In this document: piece after piece, positions 25,759-34,384 of the stretch | Layout: the number at the start of each line of letters is the position of its first letter | Position numbering within the stretch: position 1 is the stretch's first letter | DNA from: Sulfurimonas sp. | GTDB taxonomy: Bacteria > Campylobacterota > Campylobacteria > Campylobacterales > Sulfurimonadaceae | Direction of reading: 5' to 3' | Assembly (NCBI RefSeq): GCF_023228785.1 | Contig: NZ_JALOAN010000006.1 | Location: forward strand, 1-64,000 | DNA length: 64,000 bases | Notes under the pieces: generated by a model | Told to the model about the DNA's origin: nothing | Seen by the model: the letters and a program-made list of their open reading frames with translations, nothing else | Database searches by the model: none | Made by a program: the position numbers and the translations under genes

Positions 25759-26775
25759 ATGAAAAACATAGTTATTGCAACTCTTGCTACTACAACTCTA
25801 CTTATGTCTGCATCTCTGCACGATGATGCTAAAGGTGCTGGTCTCAAACCTATCCCTGCTGATAAAGCAGAACTGATGAAAATCATAGACAACCCTAAAA
25901 ACCCTATAACAGAGGCTAAGGTTAGATTGGGCGAAAAACTATATTTTGACCCTAGACTATCAAAAAGTGGTCTTATTAGCTGTAACTTCTGCCACAACTT
26001 AGGCGAAGGTGGAGATGATGGAGTTGAGGCTGCAATTGGACATAAATGGACTGCAAATCCTGATCATGTAAACTCACCAACTGTTTATAATGCAGTTTTT
26101 AATGACATCCAATTTTGGGATGGTCGCGCAAAAGATCTAGAAGAACAAGCTCAAGGACCAATGTTAGCACATCCTGAGATGGCATCAACAAGCGAGTTTG
26201 TTGAAAAAGTTGTAAAATCTATGCCACAGTATGAGGCTGAATTTAAAGCGGCTTATGGGAAAAATGTAAAGATTACTTTTGCACTAATTGCAGATACTAT
26301 AGGTCTTTTTGAGAGAACTTTAGTTACTCCTTCTGTTTATGATGACTTCTTAAATGGCGATATTAATGCGCTAAATGCAAAAGAGAAAGATGGACTAAAG
26401 ACTTTCATAGATGCTGGCTGTGCAACTTGTCATACAGGTATAGGTCTAGGTGGTGCTATGAATATGTTCAATATTACAGGAACTTACAAGCACATGGATG
26501 TTGGTGGATTTAAGGGAGATAAAAATGGAATGGTAAGAGTTCCAACTCTAAGAAATATCACTCAAACAGCACCTTACTATCATAATGGTAAGATTTGGAG
26601 CTTAAAAGAGGCTATAAAAGAGATGGGTAAAATCCAACTTGGAGCGGATCTGTCTGACAAAGATGTTGCCTCTATTGAAACATTCTTAAAAGCGTTAGAG
26701 GGAAGAAAACCAGTGGTTATCTATCCAATGCTTCCAGCTTCAACTGAGAAAACTCCAAAACCAGATATGAACTAA
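25759..26775 (+). CDS. Di-haem cytochrome c peroxidase
   Basis: This periplasmic enzyme reduces hydrogen peroxide to water with electrons from cytochrome c. The 338-residue protein has a signal peptide (about residues 1-17) and two haem motifs, CNFCH (about 75-79) and CATCH (about 222-226), separated by the usual distance. WDGRAKDLEEQAQGPM and RVPTLRNITQTAPYYHNG are standard family segments. Length matches the family. It stands alone, with a possible PerR-type operator ahead and a strong hairpin after it. Confidence 0.93.
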   Translation: MKNIVIATLATTTLLMSASLHDDAKGAGLKPIPADKAELMKIIDNPKNPITEAKVRLGEKLYFDPRLSKSGLISCNFCHNLGEGGDDGVEAAIGHKWTANPDHVNSPTVYNAVFNDIQFWDGRAKDLEEQAQGPMLAHPEMASTSEFVEKVVKSMPQYEAEFKAAYGKNVKITFALIADTIGLFERTLVTPSVYDDFLNGDINALNAKEKDGLKTFIDAGCATCHTGIGLGGAMNMFNITGTYKHMDVGGFKGDKNGMVRVPTLRNITQTAPYYHNGKIWSLKEAIKEMGKIQLGADLSDKDVASIETFLKALEGRKPVVIYPMLPASTEKTPKPDMN

Positions 26776-26808
26776 AAAAAGATATAGCAACTACAAAGTT
26801 GCTATATC
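26774..26808 (-). terminator. Intrinsic terminator (12-bp stem), minus strand
   Basis: GATATAGCAACT (26781-26792) and AGTTGCTATATC (26797-26808) form a perfect 12-bp stem with an ACAA loop. On the minus strand it is followed by seven T residues (26780-26774), a classic terminator for transcripts coming leftward past yceI. On the plus strand it could also end the peroxidase transcript, though the T-run there is weak. Confidence 0.75.
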
Positions 26809-26833
26809 AAAATCTTTACTTAGTTAGTATTAC

Positions 26834-26908
26834 CTCGTTCCCAACGCTCCGCGTGGGAATGCATATATATAAAAAATATACACTCCAACGCAGAGCATTG
26901 GAGCGAGA
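26834..26908. repeat. Long palindromic repeat of the TCGTTCCCACGC type
   Basis: A 75-base near-palindrome: the left arm CTCGTTCCCAACGCTCCGCG is mirrored by a right arm whose reverse complement begins CTCGCTCCAATGCTCTGCG, with an AT-rich centre. Each arm contains its own smaller hairpin. A shorter relative lies at 43198-43224. Elements with this consensus occur between genes in many bacteria. It sits between the peroxidase and yceI genes. Confidence 0.75.
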
Positions 26909-26960
26909 GACAACTTGAAGCATTTTTGCTTCGCATCATACAAAAGTTTAAATATTCTCT

Positions 26961-27587
26961 CTAGTTAGTATTACAAAGATCAAACTTGATTTTTGTAGAA
27001 AAACTTATGCCTACATCGCTCCATGTTTTACCTTCGTGAAGATCGTAACAAGCTTCGTTTATAGAGCTAAGAGCTTTATTTGCGCTAAAGTCTAGTAGAT
27101 CTATACTTCCCTTTGCACTCAAGTCTCCCTTGTCAAAACTATACTTCATTGGAACTGTTTTGCTAACTCCGTTCATAGTTACTTCTACGCTCATCTGACC
27201 AGTTTTTGGTTTACCTCTCATTCTTTTATCTGACTTGATATCAACTATTTTAGCTTTTATCACAGTGTCATTCATTTGTTTAAAGAAAAACTTAACTAAA
27301 GTTTCATCTCTACTCTCATGCTTAGAGTTAACGCTTGGAGTCTCTATAACTACACTAGATCCTACTAAAATCTCACGGAAGTTATTCCCTTCTGCAGCCG
27401 CTGCTGTATAAGTAACTTTATCAAAAGAACCACCTACTCCAACTTTTTTTGGAGTTTTGTATGCTTCCCAACTAACATTTACACTTCCATCTTGACTTAA
27501 GATACAAGAGCCTTTTTTCGTTCCCATTTCATCTGATGCGAAAGAGACACTAACTACTAAAACTAACGATAAAAACAACTTAATCAT
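26961..27587 (-). CDS. YceI family periplasmic lipid-binding-like protein
   Basis: YceI proteins are secreted lipocalin-like beta-barrels that bind isoprenoid lipids. The 208-residue protein has a signal peptide (about residues 1-17), a VSWEAYKTPKKVGVGGSF strand and SIDLLDFSANKAL near the end, consistent with the family. Its precise ligand is unknown. It is monocistronic, with a strong terminator downstream. Confidence 0.85.
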   Translation of the reverse strand: MIKLFLSLVLVVSVSFASDEMGTKKGSCILSQDGSVNVSWEAYKTPKKVGVGGSFDKVTYTAAAAEGNNFREILVGSSVVIETPSVNSKHESRDETLVKFFFKQMNDTVIKAKIVDIKSDKRMRGKPKTGQMSVEVTMNGVSKTVPMKYSFDKGDLSAKGSIDLLDFSANKALSSINEACYDLHEGKTWSDVGISFSTKIKFDLCNTN

Positions 27588-27681
27588 ATTGATTCTCCTT
27601 GATGTGTTTGAAGAATTATATCTGTGAATTATAAATTCTTATTAAACTTCGTAGTTTAGTTTTCTTTGCTATACTCCGAAT

Positions 27682-28800
27682 ATGAATCCATTATTATTTT
27701 TTAGCGCTTTTTTAGGCGTATTTATGCTTATACATGTCTATATATCAAGAAGATTTATCGCCCATCTTGATATAAAATCAACACAAAAATTCTACCTTCG
27801 TATCTTTTTATTTGTAAACTTTTTTGGAATCATCGCTTATATGTTAGGACGCTACTATATAGACTTCCCTAACTGGCTCTATTTTCTATTTTCACTTCCT
27901 ATTGGTGTACTTTTTTTACTCTTTTGTACGGCAATTATTTATGATATTTCAAGGGTCATACTTAAAAAAACAAAAATCTCAAAAAAAAGAAGAGATTTTT
28001 TTAAACGCTCACTAGATATCTCATCACTTGCCCTTGCGTCAACTCTAAGTGCAAAGTCCATCTACAATGCAAGTGATATAAAACTTGAAAAAGTAGACAT
28101 TGAGATAAAAAAACTCAAAAAATCTTATAAAATAGCCCAACTTAGCGACATTCACATAGGTGGTCTTATAGACAGAGCTTTTATAAAAAACATGGTACAA
28201 AGAGTAAATGCACTCAATGTAGATCTTGTAGTAATTACTGGAGATCTAGTAGATATTGAGATAATCAAAGCTAGAAATATTTTGGCAGAACTTGGACATC
28301 TAAAATCTACTTATGGAACTTTTTTTGTAGTTGGAAATCATGAATATTTTCACGATATAGCCAAGATCATAAAAACACTCAAAGAGCTAAACATTAGAGT
28401 TTTAGAAAATGAAAATGTTTATATTGGCGATGAAGATGAGGGCTTTAACTTAGCTGGAGTTTATGATGTTTTTGGATATAGAATAGATATTTATATGCCA
28501 GATATAAACAGAGCCTTATGTGAGTTAAAAGATTCACCTACAGTACTTTTAGCACATCAACCACAATATATAGATGAAGTGACTGATAGTGTAGATCTGA
28601 TGCTAAGTGGTCACACTCATGGAGGACAACTTTTTCCTTTTATGTTTTTAGTAAAACTTCAACAACCTTACATTAGCGGTTTGCATCAGCATAACGATGA
28701 GTTGCAGATCTATGTTAACAAAGGCACAGGATTTTGGGGTCCACCTATGCGTTTGTGTGCAAGTAGTGAGATTACAGAGATAACACTAATTCCTAGTTGA
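27682..28800 (+). CDS. Membrane-anchored metallophosphoesterase
   Basis: The 372-residue protein has about three or four N-terminal transmembrane segments (within residues 1-125) and a calcineurin-type phosphoesterase domain with all metal-binding motifs: LSDIHIGG, TGDLVD, GNHEY and SGHTHGGQ. Related YkuE/YaeI-type enzymes act on membrane lipids such as UDP-diacylglucosamine-like or phospholipid substrates; the substrate here is unknown. It overlaps the end of the convergent methyltransferase gene by 15 bases. Confidence 0.88.
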   Translation: MNPLLFFSAFLGVFMLIHVYISRRFIAHLDIKSTQKFYLRIFLFVNFFGIIAYMLGRYYIDFPNWLYFLFSLPIGVLFLLFCTAIIYDISRVILKKTKISKKRRDFFKRSLDISSLALASTLSAKSIYNASDIKLEKVDIEIKKLKKSYKIAQLSDIHIGGLIDRAFIKNMVQRVNALNVDLVVITGDLVDIEIIKARNILAELGHLKSTYGTFFVVGNHEYFHDIAKIIKTLKELNIRVLENENVYIGDEDEGFNLAGVYDVFGYRIDIYMPDINRALCELKDSPTVLLAHQPQYIDEVTDSVDLMLSGHTHGGQLFPFMFLVKLQQPYISGLHQHNDELQIYVNKGTGFWGPPMRLCASSEITEITLIPS

Positions 28801-29433
28801 TTTTTTAAAAAGTATGGTGTTTTTAGAGTTGTGTTTTACAATCTCTAAAGAGAGTTTTTTTCCAAGATATTCAAATGTCTTAAGCGAGAAAAAACCTATA
28901 TGTGTTACATCTCTAATATAAAACCACTCTAAAAACTCTTCATCATTTTGCGGATGAATGCGAGTCATTAAAAGCAAGTAAGCATCCTCTCTTAAATGTG
29001 AACTCAGTTCTTGTAAAACTTCTAATGGATTTTCAAGGTGCTCCACAACTTCAGTTGAGACTATTAAGTCATAATTCTTCTCTTTATAAACTTTTTGTGG
29101 GAAGTAAAACAAGTCATATCTATCACATTTTACTCTATTTTTCTCTAGTAAAATAGGTAGAACTTCTCCCTCTCCACAACCAAAATCAAGTGCATCTTCT
29201 ATCTCTTTTAAAGGTACAAACTCATCTATAAGAGTCTCAAACATCTCAACATATCCATGGCAACTAAAGTTGTTGTCATGTTTGTCGTAGTGAAGCCTCT
29301 CGTGAGCCTCATCTATATAAAACTGCTCATCTAAAAAGATATAGTCACACTCATTGCATCTATAGTAATCTTTGCCTGTTTTATGATTTTTTATAAGAGT
29401 TGTATTTGAGCTACAGATCTTGCATTTTTTCAT
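28786..29433 (-). CDS. Class I SAM-dependent methyltransferase with N-terminal zinc ribbon
   Basis: The 215-residue protein starts with a zinc-ribbon-like pair of motifs, CKIC and CNEC, about 20 residues apart, followed by a SAM-binding fold with LDFGCGEGEVLPILL and the later STEVVEHLENPLEVLQ. This matches Methyltransf_23-type enzymes. The substrate is unknown. It lies two bases after the lipoprotein gene on the same strand, and its end overlaps the convergent phosphoesterase gene. Confidence 0.8.
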   Translation of the reverse strand: MKKCKICSSNTTLIKNHKTGKDYYRCNECDYIFLDEQFYIDEAHERLHYDKHDNNFSCHGYVEMFETLIDEFVPLKEIEDALDFGCGEGEVLPILLEKNRVKCDRYDLFYFPQKVYKEKNYDLIVSTEVVEHLENPLEVLQELSSHLREDAYLLLMTRIHPQNDEEFLEWFYIRDVTHIGFFSLKTFEYLGKKLSLEIVKHNSKNTILFKKSTRN

Positions 29434-29435
29434 GA

Positions 29436-29858
29436 TTATTTCTCTTTAAAATTTAGATCTTTTTGCACTCTTAAAAAAGCCTTTTTAACATCTTCTTTAC
29501 TTACACTTCCTTCTAGATCTATGTAGTAACTATAAAAAAGAGTTTTGCCTTTATAGAGTTGCATTCTAAGGTAACTAGATGGAAAGTTCGAGAGGATTTT
29601 TTTATCTATATTTTGGTTTGAGTTACAAGTTATCGAGGACTTTAGCGAGACTTCTAGCCACTTGTTGCAACTCTTATCAAAGGTGTAGAGTTCTTTAAGT
29701 GTAGCTTCTACATCTTTATCAAAAACAACAAGTCTCATACAAGAGATCTCTTCTTTAGCAATTTTTTCATTGAAAATATTGACCATTGCACTATCACTGC
29801 ATCCTTGTAAAAAGAGAAGGATGAGAAGAAGAAAACTATATGATTGTTTCAATATCAA
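29436..29858 (-). CDS. Hypothetical lipoprotein
   Basis: The 140-residue protein has a lipoprotein signal with the lipobox FLQGC at about residues 16-20. Two internal cysteines (CMRL and CNKW segments) and a third in SITCNSN could form disulfides. No family is recognised. Its start lies inside the upstream 109-residue gene (23-base overlap) and it is followed closely by the methyltransferase gene, so the three probably form one operon. Confidence 0.6.
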   Translation of the reverse strand: MILKQSYSFLLLILLFLQGCSDSAMVNIFNEKIAKEEISCMRLVVFDKDVEATLKELYTFDKSCNKWLEVSLKSSITCNSNQNIDKKILSNFPSSYLRMQLYKGKTLFYSYYIDLEGSVSKEDVKKAFLRVQKDLNFKEK

Positions 29859-30165
29859 CTAACTCCACACGAGAACAATCTTTTTTAAATAACTTTCTTG
29901 ATGTCGCATTTTCTTCAGCTAAAACTAAAATATCAGCAAAATCATCTTTTAAAACTTCAAAACTATATAACTCTTTTGCACTCTCAACTAAGAGTGTAGC
30001 ATCTTTACTATCTGTTGCAAGTTCAATATTTCTCAAACCTTTTGCAAACTCACTTTTAATTGCTTTAGATATTTTTTCATTTAAAAGTAGATCTTGAAGT
30101 TTGATGCTTGTATTTAAATCTGATTCGCATAAGATCTTATACGTTACTACTATATTTCCTTCCAT
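29836..30165 (-). CDS. Hypothetical protein, 109 residues
   Basis: This soluble, acidic protein has no signal peptide or membrane segment. Features visible are predicted alternating strands and helices (VTYKILCESDLNTSIKLQ; AKELYSFEVLKDDFADIL) and a C-terminal CSRVELVDIE. No family is recognised. It is the first gene of a three-gene set with the lipoprotein and the zinc-ribbon methyltransferase and follows repeat copy C. Confidence 0.6.
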   Translation of the reverse strand: MEGNIVVTYKILCESDLNTSIKLQDLLLNEKISKAIKSEFAKGLRNIELATDSKDATLLVESAKELYSFEVLKDDFADILVLAEENATSRKLFKKDCSRVELVDIETII

Positions 30166-30183
30166 AACTGGCTCCTTTATAAT

Positions 30184-30412
30184 AACTTAACCCTCTGACT
30201 AATCTATAAACTAGATTCCGTGTCAAGCACGGAATGACGGGACATGTGTCAAGCACTAAATGACGAGACACACGTCATCCTGAACAAGCAAACTTTCATC
30301 CTGAACAAACAAACCGTCATCCTGAACAAACAAACCGTCTTCCTGAACAAACAAACCGTCATCCTGAACTTGATTCAGGATCCAACTTAATAATTGCTCA
30401 AAGCATTCAACT
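30184..30412. repeat. MITE-like palindromic element, copy C, with 21-bp array
   Basis: This copy is inverted relative to the one at 9413. The hairpins are ATTCCGTG-TCAAG-CACGGAAT (30215-30235) and ATCCTGAA-CTTGA-TTCAGGAT (30361-30381). Between them is a 21-base tandem array whose units begin at 30275, 30296, 30317, 30338 and 30359 and copy the element's own arm (TCATCCTGAAC). The element ends at the stop codon of the downstream methyltransferase gene. No gene is present in this stretch. Confidence 0.85.
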
Positions 30413-31115
30413 ATCTCTTTTTAAAAATAAGTAGAGTTTTGTCTTTTGTGTCGTAGAGTGAAAATGTTTGCTTGTCTATAAGCTTTAAATTAGCAAGATT
30501 TTGAAATGTTTTGATCTTGTGAAAGTACTGAACTATTGTATCTTGATGCTTTATATATTTGTCATTTACTCTCTCTTCATTGAGAAACAGAGTAAATTTT
30601 GTGTGTAGTTCATCATTTGCAAACTCTGCATCTACAACTAAAAACTCTTTGTCATTTTCTGCACTCATAGTCCCCTCAGCCACATCGCTAAAGCCATAAA
30701 GTGTGTTAATGTCAGCTATGAAGATCCCATCATCGTTGAGTCTTTTTGAGACTGCTTCTAAAAAATCTATAAGCTCATCATGGTTTAAAAAGTTTAAAAC
30801 ATCAAAAATGGCTACTATAGCATCGTAACTTCCCTCTGTTTGGCTAATGTCAATGTGCTGTGCATCTAGTGAGTCAGCTTTGCACTCTTCAACCATTACA
30901 GAGCTTAGATCTATGCCCTTACAAGAGACTCCATCGCTTATCATTCTCTTCATAAAACCGCCACGACCACAACCAACATCTAAAAGTGTTTTGATCTTGT
31001 AGGAGTCAAGCTCTGAGCGGTAGAGATCGTAAAGAGCTTCTGTTGCTTCTTCTATGCCTAAAAGATGTTCTGCTTTTGCGTATAGATCTAGGTTTGTCAT
31101 ACTATTTAACTTCAT
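30411..31115 (-). CDS. Class I SAM-dependent methyltransferase
   Basis: The 234-residue protein has SAM motif I LLDVGCGRGGFMKRMI, an acidic motif II VSCKGIDLSS, and motif YDAIVAIFDVLNFL. It resembles small-molecule methyltransferases of the Methyltransf_11/25 group; the substrate is not identifiable. Its start overlaps the hisG stop by 14 bases, so they are co-transcribed, though a link to histidine synthesis is not implied. Confidence 0.8.
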   Translation of the reverse strand: MKLNSMTNLDLYAKAEHLLGIEEATEALYDLYRSELDSYKIKTLLDVGCGRGGFMKRMISDGVSCKGIDLSSVMVEECKADSLDAQHIDISQTEGSYDAIVAIFDVLNFLNHDELIDFLEAVSKRLNDDGIFIADINTLYGFSDVAEGTMSAENDKEFLVVDAEFANDELHTKFTLFLNEERVNDKYIKHQDTIVQYFHKIKTFQNLANLKLIDKQTFSLYDTKDKTLLIFKKR

Positions 31116-31731
31116 CTTGTGTTTTTATGATCTTGTTGATCTTCTCATAGATGCTTAAAACTTCATCTTTTTTAGAGATATATGAGTTTTTATTTGCTAT
31201 GAGATAGGTAGAAGATGTCATGATATCTTTAACTACTTCTAAACCATTTTGCTTCATTGTAGCACCAGTTTCAACCACATCAACTATCATGTCAGCAAGT
31301 CCGATAATAGGAGCTAACTCTATAGATCCATAAAGTTTTATGATGTCTACAGAGACTGCCCTCTCTTCAAAGTAGCGTTTTGTGATATTTACCATCTTTG
31401 ATGCTACTTTGATATCTGGCTTATCAAGATCTAGCTTTTCGCCCTTTTTCATCCCGATAGCTACTTTACAGATCCCACGTTTAAGATCTAGCAGACGAAT
31501 AACATCAAGTCCCTGCTCTTCAAGTGTGTCAAGACCTACAACACCGATATCTGCTGCTTGATGATAGACATAGGTAGCGACATCTTGGTTTCTAACGAGT
31601 AAAAAACGAAAGTTTGGAGTCTCTAGGATGAGTTTTCTATCATCAAACTTGAAACTCTCACCAAAAATAGTCTCAAATATCTCTAAAGTCTCCTGAGCGA
31701 TGCGACCCTTTGGAAGTGCTACTGTAAGCAT
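31102..31731 (-). CDS. hisG: ATP phosphoribosyltransferase, short form
   Basis: HisG catalyses the first step of histidine synthesis, joining ATP and PRPP. The 209-residue length and motifs (VALPKGRIAQETLE, DIGVVGLDTLEE, DMIVDVVETGATMKQNGL) are those of the short form, which lacks the C-terminal regulatory domain and needs HisZ as partner. No hisZ is nearby, so it should be elsewhere on the chromosome. Confidence 0.93.
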   Translation of the reverse strand: MLTVALPKGRIAQETLEIFETIFGESFKFDDRKLILETPNFRFLLVRNQDVATYVYHQAADIGVVGLDTLEEQGLDVIRLLDLKRGICKVAIGMKKGEKLDLDKPDIKVASKMVNITKRYFEERAVSVDIIKLYGSIELAPIIGLADMIVDVVETGATMKQNGLEVVKDIMTSSTYLIANKNSYISKKDEVLSIYEKINKIIKTQDEVK

Positions 31732-31826
31732 TATCTGCCTTTATATATATAATTATTTTTCGTATTTTATCTAAATGTATCTCAAAGTTTTATAAGCTAT
31801 GCTATAATTGCCCAAATTTGAAACTA

Positions 31827-32048
31827 GGAAAAAGCGTGAAGAGACTTATAAATTCTAAACCTTGTCATTGCAACTGCTTTTTCAAAATAAAAACAAGGCT
31901 TATACTTTTGTTTAATGTTTTTATACCTAGATGCAAATACTACACACCTTGTTTTGCATTTCGCAGATCTGGCGTACACCCTCCTCTTTAATATCCTTTA
32001 AAAATCATCACAAATATAAAAATAACAAATATACTAAAGGATATTGTA
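31827..32048 (+). promoter_or_regulatory. Structured metE leader with alternative hairpins and sequestered ribosome-binding site
   Basis: Three segments can pair in two exclusive ways: CCTTGT (31860-31865) with ACAAGG inside segment two, or AAAACAAGG (31890-31898) with CCTTGTTTT (31947-31955). The third segment also lies in the hairpin ATGCAAA (31931-31937) / TTTGCAT (31953-31959). Next, AATATCCTTTA (31990-32000) is a perfect 11-base complement of TAAAGGATATT (32035-32045), which contains the AAAGGA ribosome-binding site of metE. The layout suggests translational control, perhaps a riboswitch. No known class was recognised. This stretch and its flanks contain no gene. Confidence 0.6.
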
Positions 32049-34328
32049 ATGCAAAAAAATTACATAGTAGGTTTTCCAAGAATTGGGGAGAAAAGAGAAC
32101 TAAAGAGAGTTTTAGAGAGTTTTTGGGCGAAAAATTGCCCATTTGAAGATGTACTTAAAGTTGCAACTAAGCTAAAGGAGAGACACTGGATCTACCAAAA
32201 AGATGCAGCTATTGACTTTATAAGTTCAAATGATTTCTCACTCTATGACAACATCTTAGATACGGCTTTTATGTTAGGTGCAATTCCTAAAAGATTTCGT
32301 GAGTTAAAAGGCGAAGAGCTTTACTTTGCAATGGCAAGAGGCACAAAGAGTTGTGTAGCTATGGAGATGACAAAGTGGTTTAACACAAACTACCACTATA
32401 TAGTTCCTGAACTCTGTAGCTGTGATGAGTACAAACTAGATGCTTCAAAAATTGTAAATGAGTACAAACAAGCAAAAGATCTAGGTATTAAAACAAAGAT
32501 AAATATTATAGGTCCGATCACATTTTTAGGGTTATCTAAAAGAGTAGATAACAAAGATAATTATGAGCTTTTAAATAAAATTCTTCCTATTTATAGAGAA
32601 CTTTTAGAAGTGATCACAAAGCTTGATGAGAACATTACTCTACAGATCGATGAGCCTATTTTTGCAAAAGATAGTGATGTAAAAGTGCTAAGCCTTATAA
32701 AACCAACTTATGACGCACTTGCAAATGTAAGTAAAAACATAAACATAGTAGTTACAACTTACTTTGAGCACTCAAATGAGGCTACAAAAGTTCTTGTAAA
32801 TACTCCTATTTGGGGGATTGGTCTTGATTTTTTATATGGGGATGCAAATTTAGAGTCATTAAAGCTAATAGAGAAGAGTTCAAAAAAACTTATAGCTGGA
32901 GTGGTTGATGGAAGAAATATCTGGAAAAACGACATTGTTAAAACAGATGCCCTACTTCAAAAAATAGCAAAAGAAGTAGCAAAAGAGAAGATCATCATAA
33001 GCACTTCTTGTAGTCTTTTACACTCTCCTTTTACACTAGAGTATGAAGAAAAACTAGATGCAAATATAAAAAATTGGCTTAGTTTTGCAAAAGAGAAACT
33101 AGATGAAGTCTCTCTTATATCTAAACTCTTTTTTGACTCTAAAGATGGTTTGAATAAGCAAGAGTTACTTCTTTTAGATGCTAATATAAAAGCAAACGAA
33201 GATAGAAAAAGCTCAAATATCATTCATGATGAGGCAGTTACAAAAAGAGTCTCAAATATAGAGAAATTTCAAAGAGATGGCAGATATGAAGAGAGGATAG
33301 AACTCCAAAAAGAGCTTTTAGGTTACAGAGATCTTGCCATTACTACCATTGGATCATTTCCACAAACTGCAGAGTTAAGAGAAGCAAGAGCACAGTTTAA
33401 AAACTCTTCTCTTACAAAAGAAGCCTATGAGAGCGTTATGAAAGCTTATATAGATGATTGTGTAGCTTTTCAAGAAGAGTGTGGCATTGAGATCTTAGTT
33501 CATGGAGAACCTGAGAGAAACGACATGGTTGAGTACTTTGGGGAACAGTTAAAAGGTTACGGTTTTTCACAAAACGGCTGGGTTCAAAGTTACGGTAGCA
33601 GATGTGTTAAACCGCCATTTATCTATGGTGATATTAGCAGACCTTATGCGATGACTGTTGGTTGGACAACTTATGCTCAAAGTAAGACAGACAAGATAAT
33701 CAAAGGTATGTTAACAGGTCCTGTAACTATCTTAAACTGGTCATTTGTTAGAGATGATAAACCAAGAGATGAAGTCTCAAAGCAGATTGCAGTAGCTCTT
33801 AGTGATGAGATAGATGACTTGCAAAAGGCAGGAATTAAGATCATACAAGTTGATGAAGCGGCTTTTAAAGAGGGTTATCCTCTACGAGATAAAAATATAA
33901 AGATCTATGAAGAGTGGGCGGTTCGTGACTTTAAAATAGCGGTAAGTTCAGCAAAAAAAGAGACACAAATCCACACTCACATGTGTTATAGCGAGTTTAA
34001 CGACATTATTAAAACCATAGAAGCTATGGATGCAGATGTTATCTCCATAGAGACTGCAAGAAGTGGGAATGAGCTTTTAAAAGTCTTTAAAGAAGTTGGT
34101 TACAAACAAGAAGTAGGCCCTGGTGTTTATGATATTCACAGCCCAAGAGTGCCGAGCGTAGAAGAGATTGTAAAGCAGATAAAACTACTTCTTAAAGTTC
34201 TACCAAAAGAGCAACTATGGATAAATCCTGATTGTGGTTTAAAAACTAGAAAGTACGAAGAGGTAAAACCAAGTCTTATAAACATGGTAAAAGCTGTTCA
34301 TATAGTAAGAGATGAGCTAGATATTTAA
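32049..34328 (+). CDS. metE: Cobalamin-independent methionine synthase
   Basis: MetE transfers a methyl group from 5-methyltetrahydropteroyltriglutamate to homocysteine. The 759-residue protein has the expected length, starting with NYIVGFPRIGEKRELKR. The C-terminal half has TTIGSFPQTAELR, the zinc-site residues in HTHMCYSEFNDI and the second cysteine in NPDCGLKTR. It is monocistronic with a long structured leader, and a hairpin follows the stop. Confidence 0.96.
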   Translation: MQKNYIVGFPRIGEKRELKRVLESFWAKNCPFEDVLKVATKLKERHWIYQKDAAIDFISSNDFSLYDNILDTAFMLGAIPKRFRELKGEELYFAMARGTKSCVAMEMTKWFNTNYHYIVPELCSCDEYKLDASKIVNEYKQAKDLGIKTKINIIGPITFLGLSKRVDNKDNYELLNKILPIYRELLEVITKLDENITLQIDEPIFAKDSDVKVLSLIKPTYDALANVSKNINIVVTTYFEHSNEATKVLVNTPIWGIGLDFLYGDANLESLKLIEKSSKKLIAGVVDGRNIWKNDIVKTDALLQKIAKEVAKEKIIISTSCSLLHSPFTLEYEEKLDANIKNWLSFAKEKLDEVSLISKLFFDSKDGLNKQELLLLDANIKANEDRKSSNIIHDEAVTKRVSNIEKFQRDGRYEERIELQKELLGYRDLAITTIGSFPQTAELREARAQFKNSSLTKEAYESVMKAYIDDCVAFQEECGIEILVHGEPERNDMVEYFGEQLKGYGFSQNGWVQSYGSRCVKPPFIYGDISRPYAMTVGWTTYAQSKTDKIIKGMLTGPVTILNWSFVRDDKPRDEVSKQIAVALSDEIDDLQKAGIKIIQVDEAAFKEGYPLRDKNIKIYEEWAVRDFKIAVSSAKKETQIHTHMCYSEFNDIIKTIEAMDADVISIETARSGNELLKVFKEVGYKQEVGPGVYDIHSPRVPSVEEIVKQIKLLLKVLPKEQLWINPDCGLKTRKYEEVKPSLINMVKAVHIVRDELDI

Positions 34329-34343
34329 GCTAAATAGTTTCCT

Positions 34344-34368
34344 AATTCCCAAGTTTGACTTGGGAATT
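34344..34368. terminator. Bidirectional hairpin between metE and mgtE
   Basis: AATTCCCAAG-TTTGA-CTTGGGAATT forms a perfect 10-bp stem with a five-base loop between two convergent genes. There is no strong T-run on either side, so termination efficiency is uncertain. The loop TTTGA is the same as in repeat copy B at 18382, and the hairpin may be a minimal member of that family. Confidence 0.6.
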
Positions 34369-34384
34369 AAACCAAAAACAACTA

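Noticed and set aside
31827..32048. Cobalamin riboswitch before metE
   Set aside because: GTGAA and GCAACTG resemble parts of the cobalamin core, but the spacing is wrong and the AGGGAA, GCCACTG and B12-box elements are missing. CAGATCTG near 31964 is a palindrome only.
31931..32146. 71-codon ORF overlapping the metE start
   Set aside because: It lies in a different frame over the structured leader and the beginning of metE and has no recognisable protein features.
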